A stretch of 64,000 bases of DNA, from the NCBI GenBank assembly GCA_963843455.1, contig CAWJKE010000002.1, forward strand, positions 1 through 64,000. Direction: 5' to 3'. Origin of the DNA: CAIQPS01 sp963843455 (GTDB lineage: Bacteria > Actinomycetota > Thermoleophilia > RBG-16-64-13). Numbering within the stretch: position 1 is the stretch's first letter; each line of letters begins with the position of its first letter. This document shows positions 28,290-37,658 of the stretch, piece by piece. The translations under genes and the position numbers were made by a program. The notes under the pieces were generated by a model. That model saw only the letters and a list, made by a program, of their open reading frames with translations, made no database searches and had not been told where the DNA came from.

Positions 28290-28756
28290 AGTGGGGGCCG
28301 AAGGTGGTTAGGGCGTAGCCCCCAAACCGAAGGAACGCTAGAAAGGGGAGACCAGACGGGGGTGGCTGTCTAGTAGGAAGGTGTCGACCGAAACGGGGCA
28401 ACTCCAACTCGAAATCGTAACCATAGGGAGCTCTCCTAGCGAAATCAAGGAGAATCTCGCCGTCCCAGATCCTCCCGCTCCGCCTTTGCCTTCTCGAGCA
28501 ACTGAAGAACATCCTCGATGCTGACCAGGCCGTCTCGCATGGCCTGCTCCAGTTCGGCCCTTGCCCGGTAGATGCGGACCTCGATGAAGTACTCCGGCTC
28601 TTTTCCCAGTGCCTTGGCTATCTCGGAAATGGTTGCGATGGTTTGCCGGTTAAGGACCCGACCTCGACCCCGGCTTAGGTAGCGGCTGATCGTGCTCTGG
28701 TTGTAAGGGGTCCGGGCAGCTAGCGCAGTGTCGGTGAGCCCCTGCTCCCGCATCAA
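28290..28756. repeat. Right direct repeat of the phage-like island
   Basis: Same orientation as 21122-21631. It starts with GGGGGCCGAAGGTGG, matching the 3' end of the wbpA genes (compare 57663-57690), continues with GGCGTAGCCCCCAAACCGAA and includes the HTH paralogue. There is no intact wbpA gene upstream here, only its last few codons. The repeat is therefore a duplicated gene tail plus HTH, as an integration by-product could leave. Confidence 0.75.
28445..28756 (-). pseudogene. Cro/C1-type HTH regulator, copy 2, N-terminally truncated
   Basis: Closely related to the protein at 21275-21631: TALAARTPYNQSTISRYLSR and IATISEIAKALGKEPEYF are unchanged, with conservative differences toward the C-terminus (LLEKAKAEREDLGRRD). 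The first 13 or so residues of copy 1 are missing: an in-frame stop lies just before the QRGELM codons, and the promoter/operator region of copy 1 is absent. A TTG/ATG start inside could still produce about 103 residues including the whole HTH. More likely a decaying remnant left by the duplication. Confidence 0.55.
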
Positions 28757-28979
28757 TTCCCCTCGCTGGCCCTAGACTAGGGGCGGCGGGCGCGTTCCTG
28801 CCAACGGCAAGCCTGGGCTGGCCTCTGTGAGCGTCGCCAGCCCGTCTCGCGCGAGTCGGGCACCAGCCGCGCCCGCTACCGGAACCAGTTTCCATCCGGC
28901 CGGGTGGCGTAAACTAGCTGCGAAGTCTCAAGGCTCTGTGTGAACCGGGGTAGACCGGAGAGCACGACCGGGAGGGGAT

Positions 28980-30602
28980 ATGCTCCATTTGCTACGCGGC
29001 CGGCTAACGGCGATCATAGTCCCGTTGCTTCTGATTGGCGTCTTTGCTCTCGGGTGCTCGGGCAAGACCACTTCCGGCCAGACAGCGCCCACTGAGGCCC
29101 CGACGACGCAACAATCGGCGAGCACCGAGACCCCGACCACTCAGCCCTCCTCGGCCACGGAGTCGACCCAGCCGCCCACGACCGTCCAGGCGAGCACCAA
29201 ACCCGTCACCGGGTCGCCGAAGGGCGGAGACCCATACTTTCCCTGGGCCGGCAATGGGGGCTACGACGTCCAGAGCTACGAGATCTCTCTAGATATAGAC
29301 CCCGCGAGCGGCCGCATAGTCGGAGACACCACGGTCACCGCGACCCCGCTGCAGGACCTCGCCGCCTTCTACCTCGACCTGGTGGGGCTGGATGTGGTGG
29401 CAGTCGCGGTGGATGGGAGCGAGGCTGAGTTCAAGCGGTACGGCCAGGATCTCAAGATCACCTGTCCCAAGACCCTGAGCACGGGCAACGAGTTCTCGGT
29501 CAAGATCTCGTATTCAGGCGTGCCGACCGGGATGAAGCCCCTGCGAGGATGGCAGAAGTCCGGCGACACCATCTTCACCTCCGACGAACCCCAGGGGGCA
29601 GCTACCTGGTTTCCGGTGAACGACATGCCGGCCGACAAGGCGACCTACACCTTTCGACTCACCGTGCCGAAGCCGTACACCGCGACTGCCAGCGGGGTGC
29701 TTGTCACCACCGAGCCCAGGGGATCCGGCCAGACCTTCGTGTGGAAGATGGAGCAGCCGATGGCCAACTACGTCGCCGCGGTCAACGTCGGGCAGTTCAC
29801 CCTCGAGACCTCGAAGTCTCCGGAGGGCGTGACCATCCGGGATTACTTCGCTCCCGACCTGGCGGCTAAGGCTCACGCTGGCTTTGCCCGCACCGGTGAG
29901 GTGATCGACTACTTCGCCAGCCTGTTCGGCCCCTACCCCTTCCCCGCCTACGGGGTGGTGGCCCCGGACGCCGACACCACCGGGGCCATGGAGAACCAGA
30001 CCCTTGCCCTTTTCGGGCAAAACTTCATCAACGTCACCATGACCGACCCGAAGTGGGGCCCCATCTTTCTTTCCCACGAGCTGGCCCACCAGTGGTTCGG
30101 GGACAGCGTCACCATCAAGCAGTGGGACGACATCTGGCTGAACGAGGGGTTCGCCGGCTATGCGAGCTGGCTCTGGCTGGAGCACGACCAGGGACCGCAG
30201 GCGCTCCAGGCGATGGTGGACGATGGCCTGAAGACCATGAGCGCATCCAAGGAACCGCCTCCGGGCCACCCGGGGCGGGCCGACATGTTCGGGGACAGCG
30301 TCTACCAGCGGGGGGCCCTGACCCTCCACGCCTTGCGGCTGACGGTGGGCGACGAGAGTTTCTTCAGCACGCTGCACACCTGGTGCGACCGGTACCGGTA
30401 CGGCAACGCGGACACCGCCGACTTCATCGCCCTGGCCAAGGAGGAGGCTCCCCAGGTTCCATCCGCCCAAATCGACGCTCTGTTCGACGCCTGGCTCTAC
30501 CAGCCCCAGCTACCCGCGCTCCCGCAGCGCTCAACCGCTTCGCTGATTGCGCCGAGAAATAGGTGGGCGGCCGCGGAGCCGCGTCGCGAGATGGTAACCT
30601 GA
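28980..30602 (+). CDS. M1-family metallopeptidase, secreted lipoprotein
   Basis: Zinc aminopeptidase-type enzyme anchored outside the membrane. ATG 28980 follows GGGAGGGG. The signal peptide is LTAIIVPLLLIGVFALGC, with the lipobox LGC around residue 26, followed by a Thr/Ser/Pro-rich linker of about 60 residues. The domain has the exopeptidase motif TGAMENQTL (about 334), the zinc motif SHELAHQWFGD (HExxH, about 365) and the third ligand in WLNEGFAGY (about 385). 540 residues, short for M1 because the C-terminal helical domain is reduced. The final 25 residues look low-complexity and might follow an indel. It is next to the Wzz-kinase gene, same strand. Confidence 0.9.
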   Translation: MLHLLRGRLTAIIVPLLLIGVFALGCSGKTTSGQTAPTEAPTTQQSASTETPTTQPSSATESTQPPTTVQASTKPVTGSPKGGDPYFPWAGNGGYDVQSYEISLDIDPASGRIVGDTTVTATPLQDLAAFYLDLVGLDVVAVAVDGSEAEFKRYGQDLKITCPKTLSTGNEFSVKISYSGVPTGMKPLRGWQKSGDTIFTSDEPQGAATWFPVNDMPADKATYTFRLTVPKPYTATASGVLVTTEPRGSGQTFVWKMEQPMANYVAAVNVGQFTLETSKSPEGVTIRDYFAPDLAAKAHAGFARTGEVIDYFASLFGPYPFPAYGVVAPDADTTGAMENQTLALFGQNFINVTMTDPKWGPIFLSHELAHQWFGDSVTIKQWDDIWLNEGFAGYASWLWLEHDQGPQALQAMVDDGLKTMSASKEPPPGHPGRADMFGDSVYQRGALTLHALRLTVGDESFFSTLHTWCDRYRYGNADTADFIALAKEEAPQVPSAQIDALFDAWLYQPQLPALPQRSTASLIAPRNRWAAAEPRREMVT

Positions 30603-30643
30603 CAACGGCGCAAGGCAGTGATGGAAGACGGAGGGAACGAGGG

Positions 30644-32233
30644 GTGCCCGAAGAGCAACAGCCCGGAGTAGCCAAATCGCCTGAATACCTGCAGGTCATT
30701 CGGGAGCGGATCTGGGTAATAATACTGGCAGTGGTGGTCGTCCTTGCCGCAACGCTTGCGATGTCATGTCATTCCACCCCGCAGTACAGGGCTTCTTCCA
30801 AGCTCGTGTACCAGACCAACAGTCTCGATCAGACTCTCTTCGGAGCGCAGGTCTTCCCCGACACCAACCAGCCTCGCAATGTCGAGACGGCAGCCCAACT
30901 GGTGCAGTTGCCGCAAGTAGCACAAGCCGTCAAGACGCAATTGACCTCCCCGCGGTCGGCGACTGAATTGCTGGAAATGATCAGTGTTACTTCGTCCACC
31001 ACCACAAACCTCATCCAGATCGAGGCTGTCAGTCCCGACCCGCAAGAAGCCGCCAATGTCGCCAACGCTTTCGCTCAACAGTTCATAACCATCCGCCAGA
31101 ACAGCGACCGGGCGCTGGTCGCGGCCGCCCGGAAGCTGGTGAAGACGCAGCTAGATAGCCTGAATGCCGCCGACGCGGCCTCGAGCTATGGTCTCATGCT
31201 CAAGGACAAGTACGAGAGTCTACAGATCCTCGAGTCGATGCAGAACGGCGGTTTCACGCAGGTCCAGACCGCCCTCGCTCCCACGGCCCCGTTCTCGCCC
31301 CAGCCAGTTCGTAACGGCATGCTCGCAGTCTTTGCGGGGCTTGTGATCGGGCTCTTGCTTGCCTTTCTCCTCAATTATCTGGACAACCGGGTCAAGGACC
31401 CGAAGGTGCTCGAGGAAGTCAGTGGCCTGCCCGTGCTCGCCACCGTCCCCGCCCTCGGCGGCAGATGGAGAGGCCGCGCGGGCAAGGAGCGGTCCACGAG
31501 TCCGGTAGGCTTCGCTTCCCATCCTGAGATGCTCGAATCCTTCCGAACCCTGCGCTCCAGCCTGCAGTACTTCGACGTCGAGAAGAGCATCAAGACCGTC
31601 CTCGTCACCAGCGGTCTGCCCCGCGAAGGCAAGACGGTGACGACCGTAAACCTTGCCCTCAGCCTAGCGCTCGCCGGCAACCGAGTGGTCATCGTCGAGG
31701 CCGACCTGAGGCGTCCGATGGTCCCTCAGTATCTCGGCATCGATGGCCAGATGGGTCTTTCCACGGTCCTGGCGACCGGAGTGGACGTACAATTCGCTCT
31801 GCGGCCGGTCGATCTCACGGCCTTTGTTCCCGAGGAGGTCCGGGACACGGCATATGAGGCCAGGGGCTTCTCTCTTGACGAGGGCCTGCGCTGTCTCGCC
31901 TCGGGTCCGCTTCCTCCGAACCCCGCGGAATTGCTCAGCTCAGGCCTGATGGAAGAGTTGCTGCACACCCTCAGCGCCAGTGCGTTGGTCGACTACGTCG
32001 TCATCGACACCCCACCGGTCCTATCCGTCGCTGACGCACTCGTTCTTGCGCCGAAAGTGGATGCCGTTATCATCACGACCCGAATGAACTGGACTACCCG
32101 TGCGGAGGCGCAGGAAACAAGCAACCGACTGCGCCGCTCGGGCGCTAGAGTCATAGGCGTCGTGGCGACCGGGTTGAAGGTCAACTCCCGCTTCAACGCC
32201 AAGCGGGGATACTACCAGTACGCATACCGCTAG
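30644..32233 (+). CDS. Polysaccharide co-polymerase fused to a bacterial tyrosine kinase (Wzz-Wzc/CapB type)
   Basis: 529 residues from GTG 30644 behind GGAGGGAACGAGG. Helix 1 is IWVIILAVVVVLAATLAM, then an extracytoplasmic Wzz-type loop of about 180 residues with coiled-coil character, then helix 2 MLAVFAGLVIGLLLAFLL. The kinase half has Walker A SGLPREGKTVTTVNLA (about 321), Walker A' VVIVEADLRRPMVP and Walker B VDYVVIDTPPV. A tyrosine-rich tail (YYQYAYR) is the usual autophosphorylation site. It controls chain length and export in Wzy-dependent polysaccharide synthesis, fitting the glycan loci on both sides. The frame is fully open. Confidence 0.9.
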   Translation: MPEEQQPGVAKSPEYLQVIRERIWVIILAVVVVLAATLAMSCHSTPQYRASSKLVYQTNSLDQTLFGAQVFPDTNQPRNVETAAQLVQLPQVAQAVKTQLTSPRSATELLEMISVTSSTTTNLIQIEAVSPDPQEAANVANAFAQQFITIRQNSDRALVAAARKLVKTQLDSLNAADAASSYGLMLKDKYESLQILESMQNGGFTQVQTALAPTAPFSPQPVRNGMLAVFAGLVIGLLLAFLLNYLDNRVKDPKVLEEVSGLPVLATVPALGGRWRGRAGKERSTSPVGFASHPEMLESFRTLRSSLQYFDVEKSIKTVLVTSGLPREGKTVTTVNLALSLALAGNRVVIVEADLRRPMVPQYLGIDGQMGLSTVLATGVDVQFALRPVDLTAFVPEEVRDTAYEARGFSLDEGLRCLASGPLPPNPAELLSSGLMEELLHTLSASALVDYVVIDTPPVLSVADALVLAPKVDAVIITTRMNWTTRAEAQETSNRLRRSGARVIGVVATGLKVNSRFNAKRGYYQYAYR

Positions 32234-32248
32234 GGTGGTCTGGCCGCT

Positions 32249-32274
32249 AGTCGCGCCTTGCATAGCGCGCGACT
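32249..32274 (+). terminator. Hairpin after the Wzz-kinase gene
   Basis: AGTCGCGC (32249-32256) and GCGCGACT (32267-32274) form a perfect 8-bp stem with a 10-nt loop, 16 nt after the stop codon. It lacks a clear U tract (GACGTTT follows), so it may be a weak or factor-assisted terminator. Confidence 0.45.
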
Positions 32275-32528
32275 GACGTTTCGCGGCACCCCGTCATAAC
32301 CGCTCACCCCCGGGCCCCTGCACCCGTTCGTCAGTTTTGACTGTGAGTGCAATCCGCTACGACAGGGCCAACCACGTCCTTTACCTGAAGTCGGTAGGGA
32401 ATCCGGCCGCGATCTATGACGGCATCGAAGCCTGTCAGAAGTTCACTTCGGGGATGGGGTCTTCCTGTGGCGTCTATGGGACTCACGACTACCTCACGTT
32501 CAGGAATCTCGTCATTAGGTGTCCCGCG

Positions 32529-33480
32529 TCAAGTTTCTTGGACACTTTCCCCCGAAAATAGGTGTGGATCTAGACGGTAGATCTCGAGCGGCCGCCTGAA
32601 GCCGATCGCCTCATGGGGACGCACTTCGTTGTAGAGCTGAAGGAACGCCTCCACCTCTTCCGCCAGTTCCCAGGCCTGATTTATCTCTAGCCGGTAGAGG
32701 TGCTCGTATTTGAGCGACTGGTTGAAACGCTCCACCGCGCCATTGGTCTGTGGGGCGTAGTGGCGGGTGCGGATGTGCTCAAGGAAGGGCCGCTCCCGAA
32801 AGAACTTGAGGAAGGCGTCGCTCTTAAACGGGGATCCGTTGTCGGTGACGATGCGAAGGGGAGCGATCTCTCCGGTCTCCTTATCGACACAGTCATGAGC
32901 CAGGCCGTGTCCAAGGAACTCTTCGGCGCTCTCGATGGCGGCCCGAAGCGCAGCCACCGCATCCCGGGCAGTGCCGGTGCCGGTGACCGGGGCGGCGAGA
33001 GCACACTTGGTCGCATAGTCCACCACGCAACAGACCCGCCAGGTGCCGCCGGCGAGCGTCTCATACTCGGTGAAGTCCATCTGCCACACCCGGTTGCGCC
33101 GGCGGGGCACCTCGGCGAAGGCGCTCTTTCTGGCTTGGGCGAGATGTCTTCTTTCCGCCTGATAGCGGGCGGGAAGCACCAGGTCCAGGCGTCGCAAAGC
33201 CCGAAGAACACTGGAAGCCGAGACCTTGACGCCGTCGGCGCGCATCATGGCCCAGATCTTTCGGTGTCCCCAGGCGGAGTAGCGGCGGGCGTAGTCTCCG
33301 GCCACGGGAAGGTTCTCCTCCACCACCGGAGCCGGCCAGCGTCTCACCGGCCGTCCCCGCTCCTCGGCGCGCTTCCACTAGTACCAGGTGGAGCGGGGGA
33401 TGCCGAGCCGGACGACCAGCCGAGAAACCGGTATGCCCTCGGCCAGGCGTTCTGCTTCTATTTCTTGGAACGGGGGTAAA
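32529..33480 (-). pseudogene. IS transposase OrfB (DDE integrase core) with an in-frame amber stop
   Basis: From about 33347 the frame is open for 272 residues with the rve/DDE core: VWQMDFTEYETLAGG (first Asp), LRIVTDNGSPFKSDAFLKFF (second Asp) and TNGAVERFNQSLKYEHLY (Glu). Upstream in the same frame the expected OrfB N-terminus is readable (AERLAEGIPVSRLVVRLGIP then RSTWY-W), but a TAG at 33378-33380 interrupts it between Y and W. With the stop, only the shorter product from an internal GTG can be made, lacking the N-terminal DNA-binding helices. It normally needs a -1 frameshift from orfA, whose stop lies at AAGAAATAG. Confidence 0.8.
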
Positions 33481-33775
33481 GAGCCCCCCCTTTGCGCCAT
33501 ACGCGCAATTCCACATAGGCTTCGCCGAGAGCGCTTGTCAGCTCCTGGACCTGGGCCTCAAGCTCTTCTTCTCGCTTGCTCTCTGGTCGCTGAGGTCGGT
33601 CTCCCCGGGCGAGCCCGTCGGCCCCGCCTTCCAGGAACTGCTTCTGCCACTTGGCGATGGTGGTCTGACTCATCTGCATGCGGCGGGCGATATCTGTCTG
33701 CGTCGTCTCCCCCCGAAAGACGGAGAGGACCACTTGGATCTTGTCTTCGGTCGAGTAGATGGGCTTGCGTCCCAA
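33458..33775 (-). CDS. IS transposase OrfA (HTH protein)
   Basis: 105 residues from ATG 33775. The helix-turn-helix TQTDIARRMQMSQTTIAKWQ is followed by a leucine-zipper-like acidic/leucine stretch (REEELEAQVQELTSALGEAY) typical of IS3-family OrfA, which binds the terminal repeats and multimerises. It ends in RSKK-stop at 33458, overlapping the putative OrfB reading frame. Confidence 0.85.
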   Translation of the reverse strand: MGRKPIYSTEDKIQVVLSVFRGETTQTDIARRMQMSQTTIAKWQKQFLEGGADGLARGDRPQRPESKREEELEAQVQELTSALGEAYVELRVWRKGGALYPRSKK

Positions 33776-34626
33776 GCGGACTCCTCTCGGGTGACTCGGT
33801 CACTTCTATGATTAATGAGTGTCCAAATCATTGTGACGCACTACATAGGAACTACGGCTACCACGGCATGATCGTGGGGAACGGGTCTTCCAACATCGTC
33901 TTCGAAAGCTGCGACTTCGCCTGGTTGGGCGGAGGTTATGACGGCAACGGAACCAACGCTTCGGATGGTTACGCCATCGAGTTCTTGTCGGGCATCACCG
34001 ACTCGACCATCCGTTTCTGCACCTTCAGCGACATCTACAACTTCGCCGTGTCCCTGCAAAGCTGGGGGTCGGATGCCTACACCTTTGCCGACATCTATGT
34101 GTATGGCAACACGATGACCGGATGTGGTTGTGGGGGTTTTGAGAACTGGTACGCTTCCACGGGGGTTCAGGACGTCTCCAACGTAGTGTTCGCCCGCAAC
34201 GTGGTCTACGGCACTGCTCTCAGCAAGTTCAGAATGCCACAGGTACCCTACGTCTTCTCCATCACCGGGGCTACCGGGGGTAACGTGTCCATGAGCGGCT
34301 GCAAGGTTGTAGACAACATCTTCGGCCCCACTGCGAACAGATACGCCTGGTTGGGGTCCACGGGCTTCCTGTCCGGTTGGACTATCGACTATAACTGTTA
34401 CTCCCCGCTCAACGATGAATTCGCATACGTGGGTGGAGCCAAAACCTGGAGCTACTGGAAGTCCACCCTTGGACTGGACCGCCATAGTGTCACTTCTGAC
34501 CCACTCTTTGTGAACGCGAGCGAGGGAGACTTCCGCCCTGCGACCAACTCCCCCTGCATCGGCGCCGGCGTGTTCGTCTCTGGCATCGGTGCGTCGGGAG
34601 GCCCGGTAAACATCGGAGCTTCCTGA

Positions 34627-35190
34627 GCGATCGCTAGGCCGCCCAATGGGACGCAGAGAGCAAACCTTTTACCAAACGAAAAATATTGCCCAACGCTTCC
34701 TGAACAGGTGTTGTTAATTCCCCAAATCCAGGTGTTTTAAACCCGCTCATCCTTGACAGGGCTCTCCTCCTGGGTCACCATAACCGGACACCGGTGAGAC
34801 ATAACCGGGTCCTCTTGGGACTCTCGGCATGGTTTGAGGCGCTGCCCGGCCCGTCATTGATTACTGTCCCAAGCCCCCCCGCCAACAAAGCCCCCCCCAG
34901 CAATGGAGATCTCGACGCTGTTGCGGCAGCACCAACAAGGAGAAGACGCGTGAAGAGAGCAGGCACGTGAAGCAAGTCCAAAACGTCGTCGACATTTCTC
35001 AACTTCGCACAATTCCGGCCGATATCAATAAGGAGAGTGCCGGCAGCGCGTCACCACTCAATTGCTACCGTCTCGCAAACTACCGCGCTTGCCTCCGCCA
35101 GCGTGCTCTTGGCGTCTCTCGGACGCCTCACTTCTGTTGGGAGGTGCATGATGATGGGTAAGATCAGGTAGGGAGATTGGGCTTGTTGGT
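34627..35190. other. Intergenic region between two beta-helix genes
   Basis: About 560 nt, noticeably more AT-rich than the flanking genes. No supported gene. GCGATCGC occurs just after the first gene's stop. A GGTAGGGAG sequence precedes the GTG of the next gene and probably serves as its ribosome site. No clear promoter could be chosen by eye. Confidence 0.35.
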
Positions 35191-37509
35191 GTGCGCGTAG
35201 TCCTAGCAGTGGTACTCTGTCTAACCGCGACGCTCGCCGGGATTCTCGCCTTTTCGCCGGCTCGAGCATTAGGCGCCGGTGCCGTCACGCGGGTCCAGCA
35301 GACCGACACCCGCTTGGCCTTCACCGGCACCTGGGGCACCGGCTCGAACTCCGGGGCTTCCGGTAGTTCCTGGGGATACACCAACACAAGCGGGAGTCTG
35401 GTGACGGTGAAGTTCACCGGGACCTCCCTTGGCTGGATCACGGTCAAGAGCCCTAACTACGGCATCGCCCAGGTGACCGTGGACGGGGGCGCTCCGGTCA
35501 CCGTAGACCTCTACAGTCCGGACACCAAGTGGCAGCAGAAGGTATGGAGCGCGACCGGCCTCCCGGACAGCGCCCACACCGTAACCATCGCCTATACCGG
35601 TACCAAGAACCCCAGTGCGGCTGCAGCCTATATCGGGGCCGACGCCTTCGACGTGGTAGGCACCCTGACCCAAGCGGGCAGTCCTCCTCCGCCGCCGGCT
35701 TCGAACGCCACCCGGATTGAGCAGACCGACACCCGCCTGGCTCCTGCCGGCTCCTGGGGCACTGGCGGGAGTTCCGGGGCTTCCGGAGGCTCCTGGGGAT
35801 ACACCAACACAAGCGGGAGTCTGGTGACGGTGAAGTTCTCCGGGACCTCGCTTAGCTGGATCACAGTCAAGAGCCCTAGCTACGGCATCGCCCAGGTGAC
35901 CGTGGACGGCGGCACTCCTACGAGCGTAGACCTCTACAGCCCGGACACCAAGTGGCAACAGAAGGTATGGAGCGCGACCGGGCTCGCGAACAGCGCCCAC
36001 ACCGTAACTATCGCCTATTCCGGGAAGAAGAATCCCGCTGCCACCGGGGCCTACATAGGAGTGGACGCCTTCGACGTGGTAGGCACCCTGACCCAGACCG
36101 CGCCCCCGACACCGTCCACCACGACGGGCAAGACCTACTACGTGGATGCCACTGGCGGAAACGACGGCAACAACGGGCTTGCACCTGGTTCCGCCTGGAA
36201 GACGCTGAGCAAGATCACGAGTTTCGCTTGGAGCACGGGCTTTCGTGCCGGTGACACCATCCTGTTCAAACGGGGAGAAGTGTGGCGGGAGCCATTCGCT
36301 CTAGATACTGATTCTGGAAAGACCAAGAGCGGAGCCGCGGGTGCCCCCATTACTTTCGACGCATATGGTACGGGGGCCAAGCCCGTGTGGTCCGGCAGTG
36401 CGGACTTGAGCGCCACGGGAAAATGGACCAATCAGGGCAGTAACAAGTGGCGCACGTCCGGGCTTGCGTATGAGATCGGCAACATCCTTCTCAATGGCGA
36501 AGCCTCCAACGGCAACAAGAAGTCTGCCCTCTCGGGAATCACCACTCAAGGTGACTTCTACTATGACGCTACCAACGACTACCTCTACATGTATTCCACT
36601 TCCAATCCCGGCAGCTTCTATAGCCATATAGAGGCGTGTCAGAAATTTGGAGCCGGAAGCGCTCCCAGTTCCTACATCTGGGGGGTGCATAGCTACGTGA
36701 CCATTAGGAACGTCGCGATAAGGAACTATGCCTATCACGGCTTGGTCTTCGGCAACGGGTCGAGTCACATCACCATAGAGAACTGTGATTTCTCCTGGCT
36801 CGGCGGTGGCTACGACGGCCTTGGCACCAACACCTCGGATGGCAACGGCATCATGATCTGGAACAGCGCCAGCTACGTGACCATCCGTAACTGCACCTTC
36901 CGCGACATCTGGGAGACCGCCGTCAGTCTGCAGGCCACGGGCGTGGCGAGGTCCGTGAACCACATCTATATCTACGGCAACACCATCACCAGATGCAATG
37001 CCGCCTTCGACTACTGGCTCAAGACCGACTCGGCTTCGTCGGCCAGCGAGCTGTACTGGGTCAAGAACACCATCTACAACGTCGGGGGCGGTTTCTTCAA
37101 TAGGTCCGGGCGTCAAGACAGCTACCCCGTGGGGTTCTCGATGGCTCCTTACAGTCCGCCCACGGAGGCACATATCCTGAACAACATCTTTCAGACGTGC
37201 GCGTCTGCTTACAAAGACGGCGCATATCTGGCGCCCCAGGCAACTACCAGCAGGACCGGTTGGAATATCGACTATAACTGCTACTACGTCGACAAAGCCG
37301 CTGCCTTCAAGATCGGCGGGACACCTTACACGTTTGCCGGCTGGAAATCAGCCACCGGCAAAGACGCACACAGTAGGGCCGTTGATCCGTTGATGTTGAA
37401 CCCCGCCGCAGGCGACTTTCACCTTCAGTCGACTTCTCCCTGCATCGGCGCGGGCATGGTCGTTTCTGGCATGACCTCGGCAAGCGCCGTCAACATTGGA
37501 GCCTACTGA
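35191..37509 (+). CDS. Secreted right-handed beta-helix protein with two tandem N-terminal beta-domains
   Basis: 772 residues from GTG 35191. The signal peptide is VVLAVVLCLTATLAGILA, with cleavage near ALGAGA. Two consecutive copies of a domain of about 135 residues follow (about 34-165 and 178-310), sharing QTDTRLA, GASG-SWGYTNTSGSLVTVKF, KSPxYGIAQVTVDGG, DLYSPDTKWQQKVWSATGL and AFDVVGTLTQ. They look like jelly-roll, carbohydrate-binding-type domains, joined by Pro-rich linkers. The rest is a parallel beta-helix starting at KTYYVDATGGNDGNNGLAPG and repeating N-I-x-I-x-N strands up to SPCIGAGMVVSG. Likely a surface or secreted polysaccharide-binding or -cleaving protein. A truncated paralogue lies just upstream. 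Confidence 0.85.
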   Translation: MRVVLAVVLCLTATLAGILAFSPARALGAGAVTRVQQTDTRLAFTGTWGTGSNSGASGSSWGYTNTSGSLVTVKFTGTSLGWITVKSPNYGIAQVTVDGGAPVTVDLYSPDTKWQQKVWSATGLPDSAHTVTIAYTGTKNPSAAAAYIGADAFDVVGTLTQAGSPPPPPASNATRIEQTDTRLAPAGSWGTGGSSGASGGSWGYTNTSGSLVTVKFSGTSLSWITVKSPSYGIAQVTVDGGTPTSVDLYSPDTKWQQKVWSATGLANSAHTVTIAYSGKKNPAATGAYIGVDAFDVVGTLTQTAPPTPSTTTGKTYYVDATGGNDGNNGLAPGSAWKTLSKITSFAWSTGFRAGDTILFKRGEVWREPFALDTDSGKTKSGAAGAPITFDAYGTGAKPVWSGSADLSATGKWTNQGSNKWRTSGLAYEIGNILLNGEASNGNKKSALSGITTQGDFYYDATNDYLYMYSTSNPGSFYSHIEACQKFGAGSAPSSYIWGVHSYVTIRNVAIRNYAYHGLVFGNGSSHITIENCDFSWLGGGYDGLGTNTSDGNGIMIWNSASYVTIRNCTFRDIWETAVSLQATGVARSVNHIYIYGNTITRCNAAFDYWLKTDSASSASELYWVKNTIYNVGGGFFNRSGRQDSYPVGFSMAPYSPPTEAHILNNIFQTCASAYKDGAYLAPQATTSRTGWNIDYNCYYVDKAAAFKIGGTPYTFAGWKSATGKDAHSRAVDPLMLNPAAGDFHLQSTSPCIGAGMVVSGMTSASAVNIGAY

Positions 37510-37658
37510 GTAAGGGGCGGTCGGCCTACGGCCTCTAATCGTTGAAGTCACTGCCGCCCGGTACGCCTGGGGAGAGACGGGAAAGACTCCCACCCTCCCC
37601 CAGTGCGGACCGGGCGGCGGCATATCGACTAGTCCCAGCACCTGGTTGCACCAGATTC

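Larger units (their letters stand above)
32521..33845 (-). mobile_element. IS3-like insertion sequence, complete, 1325 bp
   Basis: The ends are imperfect inverted repeats of about 28 bp: TGTCCCGCGTCAAG with TTGGACACT on the left, TGTAGTGCGTCA with TTGGACACT on the right, both beginning TGT. A 4-bp target duplication TAGG flanks it (32517-32520 and 33846-33849). It carries orfA and orfB on the minus strand. The insertion interrupts a beta-helix gene, whose frame closes perfectly when it is removed. Size, ends and gene plan fit the IS3/IS481 group. Confidence 0.88.
32337..34626 (+). pseudogene. Secreted right-handed beta-helix protein, 5'-truncated and split by an IS
   Basis: Two blocks, 32337-32520 and 33846-34626, align in order with the intact paralogue at 35191-37509. 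The first has YDRANHVLYLKS and IEACQKFTSG; the second has NYGYHGMIVGNGSSNIVFES, WLGGGYDGNGTNASDGYAIE and SPCIGAGVFVSG. Removing the IS and one TAGG copy restores the frame at VIR-NYG. The signal peptide and the whole N-terminal carbohydrate-binding-like part are also missing, so the gene was already truncated or lost its 5' end separately. Repeated N-G-S-S/N-I strands show the beta-helix fold of polysaccharide-acting or surface proteins. Confidence 0.8.

Noticed and set aside
32521..33845. Idea that the region is a fused phage integrase
   Set aside because: Inverted ends, target duplication and OrfA/OrfB layout show an IS instead.
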